Below, in pieces: positions 32,925-44,466 of a stretch of DNA of 64,000 nucleotides. How positions within the stretch are numbered: position 1 is the first letter of the stretch; every line of letters begins with the position of its first letter. The position numbers were made by a program, and so were the translations under genes. Source of the DNA: Actinobacteria bacterium 69-20 (GTDB lineage: Bacteria; Actinomycetota; Actinomycetes; Mycobacteriales; Nakamurellaceae); the NCBI GenBank assembly GCA_001897425.1, contig MKSW01000033.1:62001-126000 (forward strand), read 5' to 3'. The notes beneath the pieces were generated by a model. The model was not told the origin of the DNA and searched no databases. It saw nothing but the letters and a program-made list of their open reading frames with translations.

Positions 32925-33835
32925 TGCCGTTGAGTACTGAGATGGATGCCGAGGCGGGCGAGACGGTCGCCGTCCTCTGCCGAGATCTGGTGCGTATCTA
33001 TACCGCCGAGGGCATCGAGGTGCAGGCCCTGCAGGGGCTGGACCTCCGGGTGATGCCGGGCGAGTTCGTCGCGGTGATCGGCGAGTCGGGCTCCGGCAAG
33101 TCCACCCTGCTCACCACCCTGGCCGGGCTGGATCGGGCGACCGCCGGAACCGCCGTGGTCGGCGGCTACGACCTGCTGCGGATGACGCGCGCGCAGCGGG
33201 TGCGCTACCAGCGCGAGGTGGTCGGCTTCGTGTGGCAGCGCGCCTCCCGCAACCTGCTGCCCTACCTGACGGCGGCCGGCAACATCGCGATGGTGCTGTC
33301 GCTCGCAGGCCGCAAGGACACCGTCCGGATCGCCGAGCTCCTGGACCTGCTGGGGGTCGGGGAATGCGCCGATCGCCGCCCGGCCGAGATGTCCGGCGGC
33401 CAGCGGCAGCGGGTGGCGATCGCGGTCGCCCTGGCGAACCGGCCCGACGTGCTGTTGGTCGATGAGCCGACCGGTGAATTGGACGAGGCCTCGACCGAGC
33501 AGGTGCTGGACGCGCTGCGCGCGGTGAACCGGGAGAGTGGGGTGACCACGGTGATCGTGACACACGATCTGCAGGTCGCGCAGCACGCCCGGCGCACCGT
33601 GCACATCCAGGACGGGCGGATCGCGACCGAGACGATGCGGCGCACCGAGACCCGGCCGGACGGAACGACTTTCCGGGCCGCCGAGGAGTTCGCCGTGGTG
33701 GATCGCCTGGGTCGCATGGTGATTCCCACGGCGGCGCGGGACGGGCTGCGGCTGTCCGATCGGGTCCGATTGACCACGCAGTCCGATCGGCTGGAGATCC
33801 GGCCCGGCGGTCGGGAATGGGAGGAATCCTCATGA
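32921..33835 (+). CDS. ABC ATPase with C-terminal AbrB-like domain
   Basis: 304 aa. A LolD/MacB-type ATPase (Walker A GESGSGKST, signature MSGGQRQRVAIAVAL, Walker B LLVDEPTGELDEAS) occupies residues 1-235. An extra 60-residue tail reads FAVVDRLGRMVIPTAARDGL and then RLSDRVRLTTQSDRLEIRPG, a swapped-hairpin AbrB/SpoVT-like motif normally seen in DNA-binding proteins. Its role may be dimerisation or regulation. A GTG at 32921 or the ATG at 32924 could be the start; both overlap the permease stop. Partner of the following ATPase. Confidence 0.85.
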   Translation: MMPLSTEMDAEAGETVAVLCRDLVRIYTAEGIEVQALQGLDLRVMPGEFVAVIGESGSGKSTLLTTLAGLDRATAGTAVVGGYDLLRMTRAQRVRYQREVVGFVWQRASRNLLPYLTAAGNIAMVLSLAGRKDTVRIAELLDLLGVGECADRRPAEMSGGQRQRVAIAVALANRPDVLLVDEPTGELDEASTEQVLDALRAVNRESGVTTVIVTHDLQVAQHARRTVHIQDGRIATETMRRTETRPDGTTFRAAEEFAVVDRLGRMVIPTAARDGLRLSDRVRLTTQSDRLEIRPGGREWEESS

Positions 33836-34608
33836 CGGCAGCCGACTCGGCGACCGCGCCAGCGAATACTGCGGCACCGGCGAACCCAACCGCCCCGGCG
33901 ATCTCGGCGCACGACCTGACGCGGATCTACCGCACCGCCGCCGGCGATCTCCGCGCCTGCGACCGTGTCAACCTGGCGGCGAGCCCCGGCGAGATGGTCG
34001 TCATCCGGGGGCGGTCAGGATCGGGCAAGACCACCCTGCTCGGGCTGCTCGGCGGCTTGGACCGCCCCACATCGGGGCGCGTCCAAGTCGGAGATCGGAA
34101 CCTGGCAGACCTGTCCGACGACCTGGTCGCCGAACTGCGCCGCGGCACCATCGGGTACATCTTCCAATCCTTCGGGCTGTTGCCCATGCTGTCGGCGGCC
34201 GAGAACATCGAGGTGCCGCTGCGGGCGCTGCGTGTCGCCCCGGCCCGGCGGCGCGAGCGCGTCGCGGAGGTTCTCGACATGGTGGGGCTGTCCGCGCAGG
34301 CCGCGCAGCGCCCGTACGAGCTGTCCGGCGGGCAGCAGCAGCGCGTCGCGATCGCGCGGGCCCTCGCCACCGAGCCGCAGATCCTGCTGGCCGACGAGCC
34401 GACCGGCCAACTCGATACGGACACCGCACACCGCATCCTGGACCTGATCGCGGGCCTGGTCGACCGGCAGCGGATCACCGCCGTGGTCACGACGCACTTC
34501 CCGCCGGCGATGCGGCGCGCGACCCGATTGCTCGTCATGGCCGACGGCCGCCTCGAAGATGACGTGGTTCTCGGGGCGGGCGCTGTCTCCGCGCCAGCGC
34601 TTATGTAG
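33832..34608 (+). CDS. ABC ATPase, MacB/LolD type
   Basis: 258 aa. After an Ala/Pro/Thr-rich leader of about 25 residues: Walker A GRSGSGKTTLLGLLGGLDRP, Q-loop FQSFGLLPMLSAAENIEVPL, signature LSGGQQQRVAIARALA, Walker B ILLADEPTGQLD and H-loop THF. The ATG overlaps the upstream ATPase stop (ATGA) after GGGAGGAA. Last gene of the four-gene exporter operon; with two permeases and two ATPases, a heteromeric complex is likely. Confidence 0.87.
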   Translation: MTAADSATAPANTAAPANPTAPAISAHDLTRIYRTAAGDLRACDRVNLAASPGEMVVIRGRSGSGKTTLLGLLGGLDRPTSGRVQVGDRNLADLSDDLVAELRRGTIGYIFQSFGLLPMLSAAENIEVPLRALRVAPARRRERVAEVLDMVGLSAQAAQRPYELSGGQQQRVAIARALATEPQILLADEPTGQLDTDTAHRILDLIAGLVDRQRITAVVTTHFPPAMRRATRLLVMADGRLEDDVVLGAGAVSAPALM

Positions 34609-34648
34609 AGATCAACCCGGTTACGGTAGTCCCACGAGCGCGCGGACC

Positions 34649-34915
34649 GTGGGCATCCGGGAGTTCAGACAGAACGCCGGGCGGTTGATCCGCGAAGTGA
34701 ATCGCACCGGCGAGACGGTCGTCATCACGGATCGTGGCGAGCCGGTGGCGACACTCGGCCCAGCGCCGCAAACACACATGTCGGTGTTCGACCGGCTCGT
34801 GCGCGCCGGTAAGGTCCAGCCCGCCACCGGCACGATCGACGACGTCGCCCCAGCGTCATGGATGCTGCCGGAGAAGCCCACCGAGGTGCTCCGCGAGATG
34901 CGGGAAGAGCGGTGA
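34649..34915 (+). CDS. Phd/VapB-type antitoxin
   Basis: 88 aa. VGIREFRQNAGRLIREVNRT then VVITDRGEPVATLGP is the Phd DNA-binding domain used by many VapB antitoxins. The C-terminal SWMLPEKPTEVLREMREER is the toxin-binding tail. The GTG start has no strong ribosome site and could be leaderless. The stop overlaps the toxin start (GTGA). 40 bp after the exporter operon and possibly read through from it. Confidence 0.8.
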   Translation: MGIREFRQNAGRLIREVNRTGETVVITDRGEPVATLGPAPQTHMSVFDRLVRAGKVQPATGTIDDVAPASWMLPEKPTEVLREMREER

Positions 34916-35334
34916 GAAACCTGGTCTACGTGAACAGTTCCGTGGCGCTGGCCATCGCACTCCGCGAGGCCGGTTGGCGGCGTGCGCTCGCGCACTATCG
35001 CGCGCTGCGCACCGACGGTGCCGAGACCGTGTCGTCAACCTTGCTTCGCACGGAGGTGCGGCGAGTGTTCTTCCGGAACAGTGGGTCGTTCGATGGGGCG
35101 GACCAGGCCGTCGCTTGGATCAACTTCGTCGACCTGGACAACGAGACCGTGACCGGCGCCGGCGAGATCCCGGTGCATGCAAAAACCCTGGATGCGCTTC
35201 ACCTCTCGGCAGCACAAGCGCTCACTGACGAGCAGTCCCATCCTCGACTGTGGACCCTAGACGGCCCGATGAGTAAGGCGGCGTCCACCCTGGGGCTGGA
35301 CCTGGTGGACGACACAAAATCGGAGAGGGCGTAG
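34912..35334 (+). CDS. PIN-domain VapC-like toxin with Asn at the first acidic site
   Basis: 140 aa. The PIN fold is recognisable: YVNSSVALAIALREAGWRRAL, a central Glu in LRTEVRR, LDALHLSAAQAL with the third-site Asp, and LWTLDGPMSKAA. In PIN RNases the first motif is normally D-S/T-S; here codon 8 is AAC (Asn), one transition from GAC. This should weaken metal binding, so the protein may be inactive or changed. The other acidic residues are kept. Start set by the GTGA overlap with the antitoxin. Confidence 0.8.
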   Translation: MRNLVYVNSSVALAIALREAGWRRALAHYRALRTDGAETVSSTLLRTEVRRVFFRNSGSFDGADQAVAWINFVDLDNETVTGAGEIPVHAKTLDALHLSAAQALTDEQSHPRLWTLDGPMSKAASTLGLDLVDDTKSERA

Positions 35335-35458
35335 GTCCAGAATCAGATATGACGTAGCTCGCCGCGCTGCCGCGCCGGTCCGCTACCGACGCATAACATG
35401 GCGCGTCCGGCAAGTTACCGCCGCTGCTCGCCGATCGGGGAGCGAAACAGCCTTCGCG

Positions 35459-35854
35459 CTATGCCCCGGCGTGGTGCCGAGCGAGCGCCCTCCCGAGATC
35501 GGCGAGGTCGTGAATCGGCCCATCATCCGGCGCCCCGCCCGCAAGAAAGACGTCGAACCTTCCGGTCGAATCGGCCCGAGCCAGGAACTCGATGTCCTCG
35601 ACGGCGAAACGGAACCATCCCGCCGCGGTATCCGGTTCCGCGGAAAACCGCTTCTCCAAGGCAATATCGGCCGGCGGCTCGGCAACGCCCAAGCGCCGGC
35701 ACCAGCGTCGAACCCGGTGCCGCACCGCCGAATCCACCTGCCGACGCTCGGCGACCGCGAGGTTGCCACGGCCGCCGCCCGTACGGGCCGCTGCCGGTCG
35801 ATACCCGGTCTGCGCCGCAGCGCATGCGTCCTCGGCTCGGTCCCGTAGTGACAC
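35459..35854 (-). CDS. hypothetical protein, 131 aa
   Basis: The GTG start at 35854 follows GAGGGGAGG. The N-terminus is Arg/Ala-rich. The C-terminal half (GWFRFAVEDIEFLARADSTG, RFDVFLAGGAPDDGPIHDLADLGRALA) has strand-helix periodicity and normal composition, suggesting a real small domain. No family recognised. It lies downstream of gatB with a palindromic repeat between them. Confidence 0.5.
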   Translation of the reverse strand: MSLRDRAEDACAAAQTGYRPAAARTGGGRGNLAVAERRQVDSAVRHRVRRWCRRLGVAEPPADIALEKRFSAEPDTAAGWFRFAVEDIEFLARADSTGRFDVFLAGGAPDDGPIHDLADLGRALARHHAGA

Positions 35855-35948
35855 GAGAACCCTCCCCTCGTAGGGATCCGGCTCGTTGCCCTCATCATGG
35901 CACCGTCCGACCGCGTGAGCCAGCGTCGGCGTCTTGTGCCGGCTCGCC

Positions 35949-36004
35949 GAGCGGTGCGAAATAGCGGGCAAAACGGACCGGAAACGGTGCATATCGCACC
36001 GCTC
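35949..36004. repeat. 56-bp palindromic repeat, copy 2
   Basis: Arms GAGCGGTGCGAAAT (35949-35962) and ATATCGCACCGCTC (35991-36004); same length and 84% identity to 26651-26706. It begins 8 bases after the gatB stop, so it probably forms the 3' end hairpin of the gat transcript. Confidence 0.75.
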
Positions 36005-36012
36005 GGCGGGAA

Positions 36013-37542
36013 TCAGCCGATGGTCTTCAGGGTGAGTTCGCGGACCTTGGCGGCGTCGGCCTGGCCACGGGTCGCCTTCATCACGGCGCCCACGATGGCG
36101 CCGATCGCCTGAACCTTGCCGGAGCGGATCTTGTCGGCCACGTCCGGCTGGGCCGCGAGCGCCTCGTCGATCGCGGCCTGCAGCGCGGAATCGTCGGAAA
36201 CCACTGCCAGGCCACGCTTCTCGACCACCTCGGCGGGCTCGCCCTCCCCGGCGAGCACCCCGTCGACCACCTTCCGGGCGAGGGCCGCGGTCAGCGATCC
36301 GGAGGAGACCAGGCCGATCACCGCGGCGACCTGCGCCGGCGTGATGGCCAGCTCCGACAGCTCGACGCCCGCCGAGTTCGCCTGCTGCGCAAGGTAACTC
36401 ATCCACCAAGAGCGGGCGTCGCCGGCACCGGCGCCGGCCGCCACGGTCTGCGCCACCAGCTCGACCCCGCGGGCGTTCGTCAGGTCTCGCATCTCCAGGT
36501 CGGTGAAGCCCCAGTCCCGCTGCAGCCGCTCGCGGCGCACCCACGGCAACTCGGGCAGCGCGGCGCGGATCTGCTCGACCCACTGCGCGGACGGGGCGAC
36601 GGGCACCAGGTCGGGCTCGGGGAAGTAGCGGTAGTCCTCGGCGGTCTCCTTGACGCGCCCGGACGCGGTGGTGCCGGCGAGCTCGTCGAAATGCCTTGTC
36701 TCCTGCCGGATCTCGCCACCGGCCGTGAGAACCGAAGCCTGCCGGCAGATCTCGAACCGCGCGGCCCGCTCGACGCTGCGCAGCGAGTTCACGTTCTTGG
36801 TCTCGGTGCGCGTTCCGAAGACCGGGTTACCGGCCGGTGTCAACGATAGGTTCACGTCGCAGCGCATCGACCCCTGGTCCATGCGCACGTCCGAGACGCC
36901 GAGCGACCGCACCAGATCCTGCAGCGTGGCGACGTAGGCCCGCGCGACCTCCGGCGCGGACGCCTTGGTGCCGACGATCGGCTTGCTGACGATCTCCACC
37001 AGCGGCACCCCGGCGCGGTTGTAGTCGAGCAGCGAGAACTCCGCGCCGTGGATGCGCCCGGTCGCGCCGCCGATGTGCGTCGACTTGCCGGTGTCCTCCT
37101 CCATGTGCGCGCGCTCGATCTCCACTCGCACGATCTCGTCACCCACCGGCACATCGAGATAGCCGTCGAACGCGATCGGCTCGTCATATTGGGACGTTTG
37201 GAAGTTCTTGGGCATGTCCGGGTAGAAGTAGTTCTTCCGGGCGAAGCGGCACCACGGGGCGATCGAGCAGTTCAGCGCGAGCCCGATGCGGATCGCGTAC
37301 TCGACGGCGGTGCCGTTGACCACCGGCATCGCCCCGGGCAGCGCCAGGCACACCGGACAGACCTGGGTGTTCGGCTCGGCGCCGAAAGTCGTTGCGCAGG
37401 AACAGAACATCTTCGTCGCGGTGCCGAGCTCGACATGCACCTCGAGCCCGAGAACCGGGTCGAACGCGGCGATCGCCTCGTCGAAGTCGGCCACGTCGTC
37501 GAGTGCGGCCCACTCGGCGGGCGTCAGTTCAGCAGTCGTCAT
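36013..37542 (-). CDS. gatB: Asp/Glu-tRNA(Asn/Gln) amidotransferase subunit B
   Basis: 509 aa. Catalyses, with GatA and GatC, ATP-dependent amidation of misacylated Glu-tRNA(Gln)/Asp-tRNA(Asn). Family segments are [35 protein letters not shown] (paired Cys of the zinc site), [19 protein letters not shown] and [11 protein letters not shown] in the catalytic cradle, plus the C-terminal YqeY-like tail domain. Of two ATGs (37551, 37542) the second has better spacing to AGAGG. 14 bp after gatA. In M. tuberculosis pfkA separates gatA and gatB; here it does not. Confidence 0.95.
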   Translation of the reverse strand: MTTAELTPAEWAALDDVADFDEAIAAFDPVLGLEVHVELGTATKMFCSCATTFGAEPNTQVCPVCLALPGAMPVVNGTAVEYAIRIGLALNCSIAPWCRFARKNYFYPDMPKNFQTSQYDEPIAFDGYLDVPVGDEIVRVEIERAHMEEDTGKSTHIGGATGRIHGAEFSLLDYNRAGVPLVEIVSKPIVGTKASAPEVARAYVATLQDLVRSLGVSDVRMDQGSMRCDVNLSLTPAGNPVFGTRTETKNVNSLRSVERAARFEICRQASVLTAGGEIRQETRHFDELAGTTASGRVKETAEDYRYFPEPDLVPVAPSAQWVEQIRAALPELPWVRRERLQRDWGFTDLEMRDLTNARGVELVAQTVAAGAGAGDARSWWMSYLAQQANSAGVELSELAITPAQVAAVIGLVSSGSLTAALARKVVDGVLAGEGEPAEVVEKRGLAVVSDDSALQAAIDEALAAQPDVADKIRSGKVQAIGAIVGAVMKATRGQADAAKVRELTLKTIG

Positions 37543-37556
37543 ATCCGTCATACCTC

Positions 37557-39107
37557 TCAGCGACCCGCGGCGGCGGTCGGCACTGCGGCGGTCGGCAGCG
37601 CGGCGATCCGATCCAGCAGCGCGAACCCGGCGGCGGCGTTCCGCGCCTGCTCGTACGCCCCGGCGACCCGGTACATGGCCTGCTCGCCGAGCGCCGGCGC
37701 CATGATCTGCAGGCCCGCCGGCAGCGAGGTGTCGGCCGCCAGCCCACTCGGCACGCTCATGGCGGGGATCCCGGCGAGTGAGGCGGGAATGGTGGCCAGG
37801 TCGTTGAGGTACATGGCCATCGGGTCGTCGACCTTCTCGCCGATCTTGAAGGCGGTGACGGGGGTGGTCGGCGAGATCAGCACATCCGCAGCACCGAACG
37901 CCCCCTCGAAATCGCGCTTGATCAGCGTGCGGACCTTCTGCGCGCTGCCGTAGTAGGCGTCGTAGTACCCGGCGGACAGCGCGTAGGTGCCGAGCATGAT
38001 GCGCCGCTTGGCCTCGGCGCCGAACCCGGCACCGCGGGTGGCCACCATCACCTCCTCGGCGGAATGGTTGCCGTCGTCGCCCACCCGCAGCCCGTATCGC
38101 ATCGCGTCGAACCGGGCGAGGTTGGACGAGCACTCGCTGGGCTGGATCAGGTAGTAGGCGGCGAGCGCGTACTCGAAGTGCGGGCAGGAGACCTCGACGA
38201 TCTCCGCGCCGAGGGCCGCGAGTTGCGCCACCGCCGCGCGGAACGAGTCGAGCACGCCTGGCTGGTAGCCCTCGCCGCCGAGCTGCGTCACCACGCCGAT
38301 CCGCATGCCCTTGATGCCGTCGCCCTGCCCGCGCCGAACCGCTTGCACCACAGCGGGAACCGGCTCCGGGATCGAGGTCGAGTCGCGCGGGTCGTGCCCG
38401 GCGATCGCCTCGTGCAGCAGCGCGGCGTCGAGCACGGTGCGCGCGCACGGGCCGGCCTGGTCGAGCGAGGACGCGAGCGCGATCAGCCCGTACCGGGACA
38501 CGCCGCCGTAGGTGGGCTTCGCGCCGACGGTGCCGGTGACGGCCGCGGGCTGCCGGATCGAGCCGCCGGTGTCCGTGCCGATCGCCAGCGGCGCCTCGAA
38601 CGCCGCCAGCGCGGCCGCGGAGCCGCCGCCGGAGCCGCCCGGGATGCGGGTCAGATCCCACGGATTGCCGGTAGGCCCGTACGCGGAGTTCTCCGTCGAG
38701 GATCCCATCGCGAATTCGTCGAGGTTCGTCTTTCCGAGTATGACGATCCCCGCCTCCTTCAGTTTCGTGGTGATCGTCGCGTCATACGGGGGGATCCAGC
38801 CCTCGAGGATCTTCGAGGCGGCCGTGGTCGGCACGCCCTTCTGCACCACGATGTCCTTGAGCGCCAACGGAACTCCCGCGAGCGGGGAGGCGGGCGGGTT
38901 GCCGGCGGCGCGGGCGGCGTCCACCGCCGCGGCCTGCGCCAGGGCGCCCTCGCGGTCGACATGGAGGAACGCGTGCACGGCGCCATCGACGGCGGCGATG
39001 CGGTCGAGATGGGCCGTGGCGACCTCGACGGCGCTGGCCTCGCCGGTCTGCACGGCGTGCGCCAACTCGACCGCGGACATGCGGGTGAGGTCTTCATTCA
39101 AGGACAC
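37557..39107 (-). CDS. gatA: Asp/Glu-tRNA(Asn/Gln) amidotransferase subunit A
   Basis: 516 aa amidase-signature enzyme that releases ammonia from glutamine for the tRNA amidation. The Ser-cisSer-Lys machinery is visible: [12 protein letters not shown] (Lys), [13 protein letters not shown] (cis-Ser) and [17 protein letters not shown] (nucleophile Ser). GTG start immediately after the gatC stop. Complete and typical length. Confidence 0.95.
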   Translation of the reverse strand: MSLNEDLTRMSAVELAHAVQTGEASAVEVATAHLDRIAAVDGAVHAFLHVDREGALAQAAAVDAARAAGNPPASPLAGVPLALKDIVVQKGVPTTAASKILEGWIPPYDATITTKLKEAGIVILGKTNLDEFAMGSSTENSAYGPTGNPWDLTRIPGGSGGGSAAALAAFEAPLAIGTDTGGSIRQPAAVTGTVGAKPTYGGVSRYGLIALASSLDQAGPCARTVLDAALLHEAIAGHDPRDSTSIPEPVPAVVQAVRRGQGDGIKGMRIGVVTQLGGEGYQPGVLDSFRAAVAQLAALGAEIVEVSCPHFEYALAAYYLIQPSECSSNLARFDAMRYGLRVGDDGNHSAEEVMVATRGAGFGAEAKRRIMLGTYALSAGYYDAYYGSAQKVRTLIKRDFEGAFGAADVLISPTTPVTAFKIGEKVDDPMAMYLNDLATIPASLAGIPAMSVPSGLAADTSLPAGLQIMAPALGEQAMYRVAGAYEQARNAAAGFALLDRIAALPTAAVPTAAAGR

Positions 39108-39464
39108 TTACTGCTCCTCCCCGAGGATCTGCGGCACGCGGAACCGGCCGGCGTCCGCGGCGGGCGCCATGGCGAGCGCCTCCTCGGGGGTGAGCCCGGG
39201 CCGGACGACGTCCTCGCGGTACACGTTGATCAGCGGCACGGCGTGGCTGGTGGGCTCGATGTCGTCCGCGGCGACGGCGGCGACGGCCGCCACCGAGTGC
39301 AGGATCACGTCGAGCTGCTCGGCGTAGCGGTCCAGTTCCTCGTCGGCGACGGCGAGCCGGGCCAGGTGCGCCAGGTGCGCCACGTCCTCGCGGGAGACGG
39401 TGGGGTGTTCGGTGCCGCCGGGCCCGGTGGGCTCGACCTGCTCCGTGCTCGGTACTGCGGACAC
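39108..39464 (-). CDS. gatC: Asp/Glu-tRNA(Asn/Gln) amidotransferase subunit C
   Basis: 118 aa. ISREDVAHLAHLARLAVADEEL-like helix (here TVSREDVAHLAHLARLAV), LINVYREDVVRPGLTPEEAL and the C-terminal RFRVPQIL match GatC, the linker subunit that wraps GatA and GatB. The N-terminal ~20 residues are longer than usual and acidic. GTG start with AAGGAG upstream. First gene of the gatCAB unit, 166 bp after ligA. Confidence 0.92.
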   Translation of the reverse strand: MSAVPSTEQVEPTGPGGTEHPTVSREDVAHLAHLARLAVADEELDRYAEQLDVILHSVAAVAAVAADDIEPTSHAVPLINVYREDVVRPGLTPEEALAMAPAADAGRFRVPQILGEEQ

Positions 39465-39630
39465 AGTTCTCCTTCGCTTCGGCCGGCGCGCCCGGCGGCG
39501 CACGGATTCGGCGCCTGATCGGGCTCCCAGTGAGTCCCAGGCGAGCCCCGCGCGCGGATCGGCGTCGCCCAGGCGGCATCACCGCGTCGGCGTCATCTCA
39601 GTGCTGTCGACTAGGTGGCGTCATCTCATC

Positions 39631-42311
<2,681 letters not shown>

Positions 42312-43160
42312 TCAGTAGAGCTGGTAGGCGGCGCGGGACAGCTTGAAGCCGTGACCGCTGGAGACGTCCTGGCAGGTGACTCCGTCCTCGCGGCTGACGC
42401 AGTGCACAGTGCCGACCGCGATCTGCTTGCCGTAGGCCAGTACCGGCCCGCCGCCCTCCACATCGCCGGCGCAGAACAGGAAGCTGTCGCCCATGCGGTC
42501 GATACCGAAGGTGGCTCCCGGCGCGCCCATACCGTGACAGTCGAGATCCGGTGGTCTGTAGGTGAACTCGCTGATCTGGCAGGTGAGGCCGTCCGGCAGG
42601 TAACCGCAGTTGATGTTGCCGGACGGCGATCGGAAGCCCACGTCGCTCACCACCCCGGGGAATTTCGCGGGATCGACCGCCGTGGCTCCGACGAAGACGT
42701 CGCTCAGGCCGCCCGGGGCGCCCGTGCCCGTGCCCGCGGTGGCCGTGCTCGCGGTGGGCGCCGTCGTGACGACCACGGAGCCGCCCGACCCCGACGTGGC
42801 GCCGGAGTCGGTCGGAGTCTGCGGCCGGACTGGCGATTCGGTGAGTACGGCGGTGCCGTCCTGGCCCGACGACGTAGTCGCGGACGGCGTCATGGGCGTC
42901 ATAGGCGATGAGACGGACGGTGACACCGGTGACGATGTCGACGACGATCCGGGCTCATTCGACGAGATCCCTCCCGCTGTCACAGGTGTCGTGTCGCGGC
43001 CGGCCGATCCGGACACGGCCGACGAACAACTCGCGACGATCAGTCCGCACGCGACCGCCGCAAACGCCCGGTAGCCCACGGACCGCCGAGCCGACCCGCG
43101 TCCGTCCGGAGCACGTCGGCGCCCCTTCGCACTGCCCGCTGCCCCCGTCGCCATGATCAT
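42312..43160 (-). CDS. DUF6636-like secreted lipoprotein
   Basis: 282 aa. A ~25-residue basic leader precedes a signal helix (YRAFAAVACGLIVASC) ending in a lipobox, then about 110 residues rich in Ser/Thr/Pro/Gly (cell-wall spacer, with MTPMTP). The C-terminal domain of ~105 residues has six Cys and the pattern FRSPSGNINCGYLPDGLTCQ, GGGPVLAYGKQIAVGTVHC, VTCQDVSSGHGFKLSR. That matches DUF6636-type extracellular domains. Start at ATG 43160 or 43154; a -10 box six bases before 43160 suggests a leaderless message. The promoter lies in the repeated element. Confidence 0.8.
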   Translation of the reverse strand: MIMATGAAGSAKGRRRAPDGRGSARRSVGYRAFAAVACGLIVASCSSAVSGSAGRDTTPVTAGGISSNEPGSSSTSSPVSPSVSSPMTPMTPSATTSSGQDGTAVLTESPVRPQTPTDSGATSGSGGSVVVTTAPTASTATAGTGTGAPGGLSDVFVGATAVDPAKFPGVVSDVGFRSPSGNINCGYLPDGLTCQISEFTYRPPDLDCHGMGAPGATFGIDRMGDSFLFCAGDVEGGGPVLAYGKQIAVGTVHCVSREDGVTCQDVSSGHGFKLSRAAYQLY

Positions 43161-43438
43161 CGGGCAATTGTGGATGGCCGATCCCCTTCGCACAAGATCC
43201 TTTTGGCCCGGCCGCCGCAGGAGTACGAATGACGCGACAAGGCGCTGCGGACGGAGGGTGTGCATAGGACTGGGACATTCCGGGCATTCTGCTGCAGGAC
43301 TCACACCCTCCAAGACGGCGGGGGTGTGTATAGAACTGGGGCATTCCGGGCATTCTGCTGCAGGACTCACACCCTCCACGACACGAGTGTGAATGCTGCA
43401 GCATTCTGGGCGATTTGTCCCTGTTTTACGCACGCTCC
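43142..43438. repeat. composite promoter-palindrome element, copy A
   Basis: Three parts. A 60-bp block (43142-43201) is 58/60 identical to 55834-55893 and contains the minus-strand promoter TTGTGC-N17-CACAAT (43195-43167) and the lipoprotein start. Next is a diverged linker. Then three palindromic units: 43253-43311 (10-bp perfect stem GGAGGGTGTG/CACACCCTCC), 43321-43375 (near-identical core) and 43385-43437 in the opposite orientation. The cores share ACTGGGnCATTCCGGGCATT and TCTGCTGCAGGAC. No protein-coding reading is convincing. Confidence 0.8.
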
Positions 43439-43562
43439 CGGGCGGGCGGTGGCGGGCGCGGGGCGGGGCGAGGTCAGCCCCGGGTGGGCGTCGTCGGGTC
43501 CAGGTGGGCGGAATCAGCCTCGGGCCGGCGGGGTCAGCCTCGGGCCGCGATCTTGCTCGGGG
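43439..43562. repeat. imperfect GTCAGCC tandem repeats
   Basis: Downstream of the SMP-30 stop, units of about 25-30 bp containing GTCAGCCcCGGG / ATCAGCCTCGGG / GTCAGCCTCGGG recur in very GC-rich DNA. No gene; low-complexity 3' region. Confidence 0.45.
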
Positions 43563-44420
43563 TCAGCCCGCGAAGGTCGGGGCGGCGAATCCGCCGATCG
43601 CGGGCTGCACTACGAAGACGGCGCCGGCCAGCGGTTCGGGATCGGACAGCTCATGGCGCGACGTGGTCACGAACAGTCGGGAGTAGTCGTCTCCGCCAAA
43701 GCAGCATGCCGTGACCTGCGCGACCGGCAGCGAAACCTCGGCGTCCTGGGCTCCGGCGCGGTCGAAGTGCAGCAGCCGTCCTCTTCCGTACAGCGCCGCC
43801 CACACGCCGTCCGCGGCGTCGACGGCGAGCCCGTCGGGAAAGCCTTGGCCAGTCAGGTCGACGAAGGGCTCGCGCCGAGCGATGCTGCCGTCGGGTGCGA
43901 CGTCGAGACGATCGACGCGGCCCGTCACGCTGTCGATATAGAGGGCCGTCGTGCCGTCCCGGGTCCAGGCCAGACCATTCGAGCACCCGATGTCCGATAC
44001 GACCTCGGTGACGGTTCGATCGGGGTCCAAGCGCCACAGCGCGCCCGCCGACGGGGTGAGGTCGTAGGCCATCGAACCGCACCAGAAGCGGCCCTGCGGA
44101 TCGGCCGCGCCGTCGTTCATGCGGACGGAAGCGTCGTCCCAGCAGGTGATCTCGTCCTCGATCGAGAAGTCGCGCCGCAGCAGCGCGAACCCGCGCTCCG
44201 TCCCGACGACATAGCCGTCGGCGGACCTCTCGCGCAGGGCGGCGACCACCGGGCCGATGTGGTGCCGTGCGGTTTCGGCGCCGTCGGGGGATACCAGGAC
44301 GATGTCGCCCGCGAGCATGTCGAGCACGGCGAGCCCGCGGTCGCGAAGCCAGATGGGGCCCTCGCCGTGATGGGTCAGCGGTTCGGCGAAGAGGTCGGCC
44401 GTGAGCGTCGTCGCCGTCAT
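43563..44420 (-). CDS. SMP-30/gluconolactonase-like sugar lactonase
   Basis: 285 aa six-bladed propeller. It has HHGEGPIWLRD (metal-site Glu), RMNDGAADPQGRFWCGSM (metal-site Asn), GCSNGLAWTRDGTTALYIDS (metal-site Asn/Asp) and FPDGLAVDAADGVWAALY. Predicted to hydrolyse an aldonolactone to the sugar acid. The ATG at 44420 follows GGGGAGATCCGGAG. Last gene of the first sugar-acid operon, downstream of an FAH-family gene. Confidence 0.88.
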   Translation of the reverse strand: MTATTLTADLFAEPLTHHGEGPIWLRDRGLAVLDMLAGDIVLVSPDGAETARHHIGPVVAALRERSADGYVVGTERGFALLRRDFSIEDEITCWDDASVRMNDGAADPQGRFWCGSMAYDLTPSAGALWRLDPDRTVTEVVSDIGCSNGLAWTRDGTTALYIDSVTGRVDRLDVAPDGSIARREPFVDLTGQGFPDGLAVDAADGVWAALYGRGRLLHFDRAGAQDAEVSLPVAQVTACCFGGDDYSRLFVTTSRHELSDPEPLAGAVFVVQPAIGGFAAPTFAG

Positions 44421-44466
44421 CTCCGGATCTCCCCCGCCCCGCCGTTCGGCGGCTCGCTCGTCGCCG

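Noticed and set aside
35398..35964. Plus-strand frame opposite the 131-aa hypothetical gene
   Set aside because: Arg/Pro-rich shadow; the minus-strand gene has the better ribosome site and composition.
42312..43433. Longer form of the DUF6636 lipoprotein starting at 43433
   Set aside because: The extra 91 residues are a translation of the palindromic units (repeated GVSPAAECPECPS), which are non-coding in copy B; the leaderless promoter places the start at 43160.
43253..43438. Possible CRISPR array (repeated ~50-bp units)
   Set aside because: Only two direct units plus one inverted; the repeated part is longer than the interval between units, units are internally palindromic, and no cas gene is near.
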